From assembly GCA_963691705.1 (NCBI GenBank), contig OY829539.1, positions 18,212,407-18,276,406 of the forward strand: 64,000 nt of DNA, given 5' to 3'. Positions 57,918-64,000 of the stretch are shown piece after piece. Source of the stretch: Viola odorata (lineage: Eukaryota > Streptophyta > Magnoliopsida > Malpighiales > Violaceae). The notes beneath the pieces are model-generated. The model did no database searches, was not told the DNA's origin, and was given only the letters and a program-made list of their open reading frames with translations. A program made the position numbers and the translations under genes. The number at the start of each line of letters is the position of its first letter. Position 1 is the stretch's first letter.

Positions 57918-58550
57918 TCAGTGTCGCGAACTTCAAGGCCTTGACGTTAACTAAGGCGTTTCGTAGGAGGTAACCCACGTGTCATTCCTTTCTTTATTTA
58001 AGATTTTCTTTTATTTTTCTTTTTTCTCGACCATCTTTATTTTCCTCTTTAATTTTCAATTATGCATATATTTATTTCCCTTTTTGGCTAGATTTTTTCC
58101 CCTTTCTTTTCATTTACTTTTCCATATTTTATTTTCCTGAGTTTCTCCTTACCCAGATTTTCTCCATCTTCCATTTTTAAAATTCTTTCCCTTTTCTCTA
58201 GGCATTAATGTATTTCCCTTTCCAGTCCCACTTTTTTCTACTCATTTTCAAATTTGAACTCTGACTTTCTTTATTTGATAGGGATTGCTTGCAATTAGGA
58301 TTTGATGGCGGTTAGGATTCGGGCTAAACCACTCACGCTTAGTCATATCTACACAAGAAGACAACGGCTAGTCCATGCAGTGCAATAAAAGGGACGTCCC
58401 TCCTTCCTTTTTCATTACTTCTCTCCCTCTTGCTTTTTTCAATCTTTTGCTTTCTGCTTTTCATAATCCGCTCCACACACAAACTCTGAAACTTCTCCTC
58501 TTTCCCAATAGCACGCTCCAAGCACTCCACTTCCCGTGTCGACCGACCTG
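57918..58550 (+). other. Athila spacer between pol and the ORF1-like gene
   Basis: This is a T/C-rich, pyrimidine-biased stretch with no open frame, as is usual for the non-coding spacer in Athila elements. Confidence 0.5.
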
Positions 58551-58839
58551 CTAGAGAGCCCCGTCTATCACGGCAGCGTCTGTCTTAGTCGTCTCTAGAC
58601 CCCCTCCTGTCAGCTCCGCACCCATCTCACTGAAACCTAGAAAGAGCCTTAGCTCTCGTCCCTCCCCAGCACAGTTGTCGGTGGTCACCACTTCATCCCC
58701 GGTTACTACCCCAACTATCGTCACTCCCACACCAACACCAACATCCACTACTGTTTCCACCAAATCATCAACACTTACTCCTAAACTTCCCCAACCTGCC
58801 ACCACAACCCTAACCCCAAAATAGAGCTTTGCTATCCCC

Positions 58840-60798
58840 GTGCCACAACTGGCGGCGGTCCCTCAAATCCTCGTTCCTACCCCCAAACCCGTTAAGAAGA
58901 GTCGAGCAGGCCGACCCGCTCACGACTACAAACCCTCCACCGAGGATTACGGTTCTGGGTCTTCTTGGGAGAAGGTGGAGGACAACGAGACTTCTTCAGA
59001 GGAATATGAGACTGATTCCCAGGAGGATTCAGGGGAGGAGGAAGAGATGAACGCAACGCCTAGCCCGCTGCTGCACAAATTATCTCTAGCCCACCAGACG
59101 CCTTCGGTGTGGCGGTTGATGGCGCTCCAGTCGCTGATAATGGCAACAATATTGATGCTGGAGATGAGGAGGTTGATGGCATGGAGATGGAGGTGGATGC
59201 CAAGGGCAACCTTGTTGAGCCCACGACATCGGATGATGAGATCCAGATCACAGGATCTGTGCCGGCACCTACAAACTTGCCCATGAGCCAAGGTATGACA
59301 TCTAGGGGGTGATTGGTTGAGCCCCGAGTCTACTCTGAGGGGAAGAAAAAGAAAGTACAATTAGTTATTCAAGAGGATGATGCGGATGATGAGGAGTACG
59401 ATGTGAATGAGGATAAAGAGAAGGAGAAGAAAGAAGAGGGAGATAAGGAGGAAGAGATCCCCCTGTCCCGCAGGAAACCCAGAGCCCCCGTCGCCCAGCC
59501 TTTGACCCTGCGTCCTTGCAAGTCCCAACACACCACCACCACCAGCAACAAGGGCAAGATGCCTGTTGCCACCCTTGCTGCCAGATCTACACAAGCATGC
59601 TCAGGCACCCCTATGCCCCTCGCCCAGGTAACCCTTGACCTATCTAGATTTCATGGCTAGCTTGAATTTCCAGACAAGTATAGCTTAGATAAGTTGTCTT
59701 CCTTGCATGGTAAAAGTGTCAATCCGTGTGCTTTATTGGATTTTGAGTTGCTTGATCAGTTAGGGGTGGGTGGTCGCGTGCGGAAACTCATTAGGAACAT
59801 TGGGTGAGATGTTCTATTTGATTCAGAATATCCCACATTTTTAGAACTAACTCATGAGTTCTTCACGACCTTTTGGTTTGATAGCGAGAGGCTGAAGCAG
59901 AAGGGTAGGGGCAGTCTGCATCTCGGGGCAGATAGGGTAGTTAACTTTAAATTAGTCAATGAGTGGTCCTACCTCTCCTTAGACCAATTTAACGTAATGT
60001 TAGGCTTTGTTGATGAGGCCGACCTAGGTGCCCCTTGGTACCTAGGCGCATATGCAGCCTACCCCGCCTCCTTCGATGTGGATGCAGCCTTTAAAGAGAT
60101 GACCGGTGACCCCACTGCCGTGTGCAGCTCCCGCCAGTCAAAGGGGCCATCAATTGATCGACCCTTCCTTACGTATCCTGCATAGATGCTTGGCCATCAC
60201 ATTTGCTGGTAAGTTAAACTCCTCGGGCCAGCTGTCTGTGCAGGAGTTATTCTTTCTTTGGAGTATGCATCATGGCCATAAGGTTTACCTAGGATTTTGG
60301 ATAGCTTCTGAATTGACTAGTGTAATAAACAATAATTGAAATCCTATCATAGGCTCTCTTATAACCATGCTCGCTATTAAGTGTCGATCTTTTATTGTGC
60401 GTGACTGCAATTTATATTCCCCACTTGATTTTAAATTGCTTGACATCCGTACCCTAGATGGTATGGGTTACTTTCACCTCATGGATGGAATTTTGCACTT
60501 TAGCGCAGGTTGCACACGGGCCCAAGACCACATTTTCAGCACTAGGAACGGAGGCAAGTTCTAGTTCCCATACCTTGCTACTAAAGACCCAAATGTGGTC
60601 TCAGTCCCGCCCCCAGTTGCTGACACCGAACGACAAGGACCTGACGCTTGTGCTACCCCTGCTGCTGACTCTGCCAACATTGATGCCCTGCTTGCTGCCC
60701 TTTCTGAGACCAACGCCCTTCTCCGAACCTGCATCTCTCAAGTACAGATGCTCCCGAATGAGCTAGCATCGCGGCTGCAACCGCCTGTCATCCCCTGA
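58840..60798 (+). pseudogene. ATHILA ORF1-like gene (env-position gene), broken
   Basis: After an opening Pro/Thr-rich segment there is an acidic region (Glu/Asp runs near 58970-59050 and 59365-59460). Then comes the ATHILA ORF1-like domain with LEFPDKYSLDKLSSLHGKSV, HEFFTTFWFDSERL, LRILHRCLAITFAGKL and LFFLWSMHHGHKVYLGFW. The last part has a short Leu-rich helix and ends at 60798. Stops lie near 59310, 59658, 59802, 60183, 60336 and 60562, with frame changes near 59100 and 60110. The family's function is unknown; the gene occupies the position of env in retroviruses, but I see no signal peptide or clear membrane anchor. Confidence 0.75.
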
Positions 60799-60960
60799 TG
60801 TCTACCTCAAACTCTCTTTATTGCCTTCGGGCTAAATTTTGTACAATTTCACTCCCGGGTGAACTCCTTTCTTTTTGCTTTTGGTCTTTTATTTTTGCAT
60901 TTTTTTTTGCCCTTGTCTGCTTGTGTGAGCCTCCTTCGCATTGAGGACAATGCGCTGCCT

Positions 60961-60975
60961 AAGTGTGGGGGAAGA
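60961..60975 (+). other. Athila polypurine tract candidate
   Basis: AAGTGTGGGGGAAGA follows GAGGACAATGCG, the usual Athila context. About 280 bases of 3' region follow before the copia insertion. Confidence 0.5.
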
Positions 60976-61256
60976 TATATTTGCTTGCTTGTCTGCTTCA
61001 TTACTTGCATGCTTCATTACTGTTTTAACAGCTTATGTGTTTAAATTTTTGCTCATGTGACTGATTGTGTGTTTATGTGTTTTGGGTAAATTTTTCAATT
61101 TTCTTTCTCGGATTTTTCACTTTTTAGGATTTTTAGAATTACATTTTTGTAAATAGATCTTTTTGCCATGATTAGCACACTGCCACTGTTTTCAAACCCC
61201 CTAGAATGAACACACTTTTGATCTTTTGCCCATAGAGTAAATTAATCATTCATCAC

Positions 61257-61496
61257 TGTTGGGTATGTGGAGTCTGATATACCACATCGCTAACGTAAGG
61301 AATGGAGGTCGGCCCTTTCCCTATAAATAGACTCTTTTGTAATTGTAAAACTAACGAATATTAAGACTAATAATATTTGTGTGGTTTGTGGAGTGCGGCT
61401 AGACCGATACCACGTTAATCCCTTGTCTTGTCTATTTTCGTTTATCTTTCTCAATCTAGGTTATCTTTCGGTCTCCTACTTAGGTAATTCCTAACA
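61257..61496 (+). repeat. 5' LTR of the copia element
   Basis: It is 240 bp long, TGTTGGGTATG to TTCCTAACA, with a TATA box TATAAATAG at 61322-61330. Confidence 0.85.
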
Positions 61497-61498
61497 AC

Positions 61499-61510
61499 TG
61501 GTATCGGAGC
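61499..61510 (+). other. Copia primer binding site
   Basis: TGGTATCGGAGC differs at one base from the initiator-Met PBS TGGTATCAGAGC and begins two bases after the LTR. Confidence 0.8.
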
Positions 61511-61530
61511 AAGGTTAGTGAGTAGGAGAG

Positions 61531-64000
61531 ATGATGGATGATGGGAAGATAAAGATCGACAAGTTTGATGGGATAGACTTTGGATTTTGGAAGATGCAAG
61601 TTGAGGACTTGTTGTATCAGAAAAAGCTGCACGAACCGTTAGAGGAGAAAAAGCCAGAGGCGATGAAACAACAAGATTGGGACTTGTTGGACAGGCAGGC
61701 TCTGGGTGTGATACGGTTGACACTGGCAAAGAACGTTGCTTACAACATCATTGTTGAGAAGACTACACACGGACTGATTAAGGCGTTATCAAATCTGTAC
61801 GAGAAGCCCTCTGCAGCTAATAAGGTACATTTGATTCACCTGTTAGTCAATACGAGGATGAAAGAAGGTGGTTCTGTTGCTGATCATGTGAACGAATTTA
61901 ATTCTATACTACCTAGATTAGTTTCCGTTGGGATTACATTCGATGATGAAGTACAGGCTTTGTTGTTGTTGTCCTCGTTACCTGACAGCTGGTCAGGGTT
62001 TGTCACAGCAGTTAGTAGTTCATCTAAGACTACTAAGCTAACGTTCACAGGAATCGCGACTCAATTCTTGGAGAAGATATTCGTAGGAGGAATTCTGGGG
62101 AATCATCGGGCTCTTTGTTGAGTATGGATGGTAGAGGCAGACAAGTTGGGAAGGGGCAGAATCAAGGGCGTAACAGATCGAAGTCCAGGAAGAGAGGGCA
62201 GTCCAAGAATCGCAAGGATATTATGTGCTGGAATTGTCAAAAGACTGGTCACTTCAGGAATCAGTGTACGGCTTCTACGGTTCCTAAACCAAAGAAGAAT
62301 AATGATAACTCAGTTAACACGGTGGAAGAAGTTAGTGATGATGCGCTGATTTGTTGTGTTGAGTGTTCTATTGAATCTTGGGTCATGGATTCTGGTGCAT
62401 CATTCCATGCCACTCCAAGCAAGGATTCAATGTTAAATTTCAGATCTGGAAATTTTGGCAAAGTTCGTCTTGCTGATGACGAGACTTTGGACATTACAGG
62501 TATGGGAGACATCAAAGTCAGAACTTCCTTTGGAATAATCTGGTTGTTAAAAGATGTTAGATATGTTCCTGGACTCAAGAGGATGCTGCTCTCTGTGGGT
62601 CAGTTGGATGAGGAAGGGTATCGTCTTATCTTTGGAAACAGACAATGGAAGGTTGTGAAGGGGAATTTGGTTGTTACTCGTGGTGATAAGGTTGGAACTC
62701 TTTATACTATGGAACAATCATGTGACGAGGTTAATGCAATCACTGATGATGTTGGTCCATAGACTCTTTGGCACCAAAGGCTTGGGCATATGAGTCAGAA
62801 GAGTATGAAGTTGCTGATTTCTAAAGGCAAGATTCTGAAATTGAAGAATATGGAAGTTGGATTCTGTGAACCATGTGTGTTTGGGAAGCAGAAACGAGTT
62901 ACTTTTGCAAAATCAGGGAATGTACCCAAGTCTGGGAAGTTAGAACTAGTTCATACAGATGTGTACGGACCGACTACAATTACCTCCTTGGGAGGATCAC
63001 GCTACTATGTCACTTTCATTGATGATGCCACTAGGAAGGTGTGGGTTTATTTTCTGAAAAATAAATCTGACGTGTTTGAAACCTTTAAGAAGTGGAAGGC
63101 GGAAGTTGAAAACCAGACAGGGTTGAAGATTAAGAGCCTGAAATCAGATAATGGGGGTGAATACAGTAGTGATGAGTTCAAAGCCTATTGTGTAGAACAC
63201 GGAATCAGAATGATAAAGACTATTCCTGAGACACCGCAGCAGAATGGAGTTGCAGAGCGAATGAATAGGACTTTGAATGAGAGAGCCAAGAGTATGAGGA
63301 TACATGCAGGTTTGCCAAAGATGTTTTGGGCAGATGCAGTTAGTACAGCGGCATATTTCATTAACAGAGGACCCTCAGTTCCTTTGGGGTTCAAGATTCC
63401 AGAGGAAGAGTGGCAAGAAAAAGAGGTAAATCTCTCACACCTGAGAGTTTTTGGTTGTGTTTCTTATGTGTGGGTTAAAGATTCTGACAGGGATAAGCTT
63501 GATCCTAAAGCAAAGAAGGTTACTTTTATTGGCTATGGCTCAGATGAGATGGGATACCGTTTCTGGGATGAGTTGAACAGGAAAGTCATTAGAAGCAGAG
63601 ATGTCACCTTCAATGAGAATGCAGTGTATAAGGATAAGTTTGCGGCAGATTCTGAAACTACAAAGAAACAAGAAATTAAAGAGCAGATTGTGTTGGAAGA
63701 CATTACAGAGGATGTTCTTGCAGGGGACAGTGGGTGTTTGGCAAACAGAGATGCTGAGGAGGCAGTCCCAGTTGCCCCAGATGTTGCAGTAAGAAGATCA
63801 AATAGAGTTTCGCGACCGCCACAAAGATACTCTCCTTCAGCTTATTACTTACTTTTGACTGAGGATGGTGAGCCTAAGAGTTATTCAGAGGCAATGCAGA
63901 TGGATGATTCAGTTCAGTGGGAGCTAGCCATGAACGAGGAGATGAGTTCGCTTGAGAAGAATGAGACTTGGTCATTGACTAAGTTACCAGCGGGAAAGAA
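61531..64000 (+). pseudogene. Copia gag-pol polyprotein, 5' part (one frameshift, one TAG)
   Basis: Gag starts at 61531 (MMDDGKIKIDKFDGIDFGFW) and has the UBN2-like core LSNLYEKPSAANKVHLIHLL. A one-base loss near 62070 changes frame. After it come the zinc knuckle CWNCQKTGHFRNQC near 62227-62268, protease with DSGASFHATP near 62389-62418, and a TAG at 62760 directly before the GAG-pre-integrase HQRLGHMS. Integrase keeps the H-H-C-C finger (CEPCVFGKQ), HTDVYGP, DNGGEY and NGVAERMNRTL, and the frame stays open to the window end at the start of RT. It would copy and insert the element in host DNA. Confidence 0.87.

Larger units (their letters stand above)
52423..61256 (+). mobile_element. Athila-type Ty3/gypsy retrotransposon, decayed, 3' part split by copia
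   Basis: From the PBS the order is gag, protease, RT, RNase H, integrase, a long spacer, an ATHILA ORF1-like gene and a polypurine tract. This is the layout of the Athila lineage, where an extra gene sits between pol and the 3' LTR. Every gene has stops and frame changes. The 3' UTR is interrupted at 61257 by a copia element, so the 3' LTR lies outside the window and age cannot be judged from LTRs. Confidence 0.82.
61257..64000 (+). mobile_element. Ty1/copia retrotransposon (Tork/TNT1-94-like), 5' part
   Basis: This has a short LTR, an initiator-Met-type PBS, and gag, protease and integrase in the copia order, running off the window end at the start of RT. Only one frameshift and one nonsense codon are visible, so it is younger than its Athila host. 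The right end and target duplication (left candidate ATCAC at 61252-61256) are outside the window. Confidence 0.88.

Noticed and set aside
1..64000. tRNA, rRNA or microRNA genes
   Set aside because: Apart from primer binding sites complementary to tRNA 3' ends I saw no cloverleaf, rRNA or convincing miRNA hairpin by eye. A covariance-model scan would be decisive.

Overview
The window is plant nuclear DNA, almost entirely nested transposable elements. Support for a plant comes from Ty3/gypsy elements of the Tat, chromovirus-like and Athila types, a Ty1/copia element of the Tork/TNT1-94 style, a BED-finger hAT transposon, and the spliced remains of a plant beta-glucan exohydrolase-type GH3 gene. 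I cannot name the species. I see no intact host gene, rRNA, tRNA or CRISPR array. All family names are from reading motifs; nothing was searched.

Layout. A non-coding repeat, called R here, occurs twice in tandem: R1 at about 430-3360 and R2 from about 3463, ending near 28975 after insertions. R1 holds a solo LTR (1800-3091, TSD CCAAC). R2 holds Tat element A on the plus strand (4126-19442, TSD GGATT) and a tandemly duplicated gag-only LTR element (20220-28574, outer TSD GTTGT). Next is a hAT transposon (28999-48019, near-perfect 8-bp TSD) split by Tat element B on the minus strand (29646-45534, TSD GTATG). Then come a GH3 pseudogene (48681-50606) interrupted by a solo LTR (48900-49677), a decayed Athila element (LTR somewhere in 50607-52416, internal region 52423-61256), and a copia element (from 61257) inserted in the Athila 3' region and running off the window end.

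The most interesting content is the shared layout of Tat elements A and B. Both have gag-pol in one orientation, with protease, reverse transcriptase, a Ty3-type RNase H, a second archaeal-type RNase H and integrase. Between pol and the 3' LTR both carry four genes on the opposite strand, called aORF1 to aORF4 here, counted from the 3' LTR inward. aORF3 and aORF4 are multi-exon genes. Each has an N-terminal domain resembling the plant 'putative gypsy type transposon' family (PF04195-like) and a coiled-coil C-terminal half. Splice sites and phases agree in A and B. TATA-like boxes lie upstream of several of these genes at conserved spacing. An array of about six 75-95 bp repeats sits where pol and the antisense genes converge.

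Both Tat elements are dead by mutation, mostly nonsense codons, but they decay at different places. Comparing A with B therefore shows which reading frames were once open. A's gag-pol keeps one frame for 5.9 kb despite 13 in-frame stops. aORF1 is open only in B, and aORF2 is open in both.
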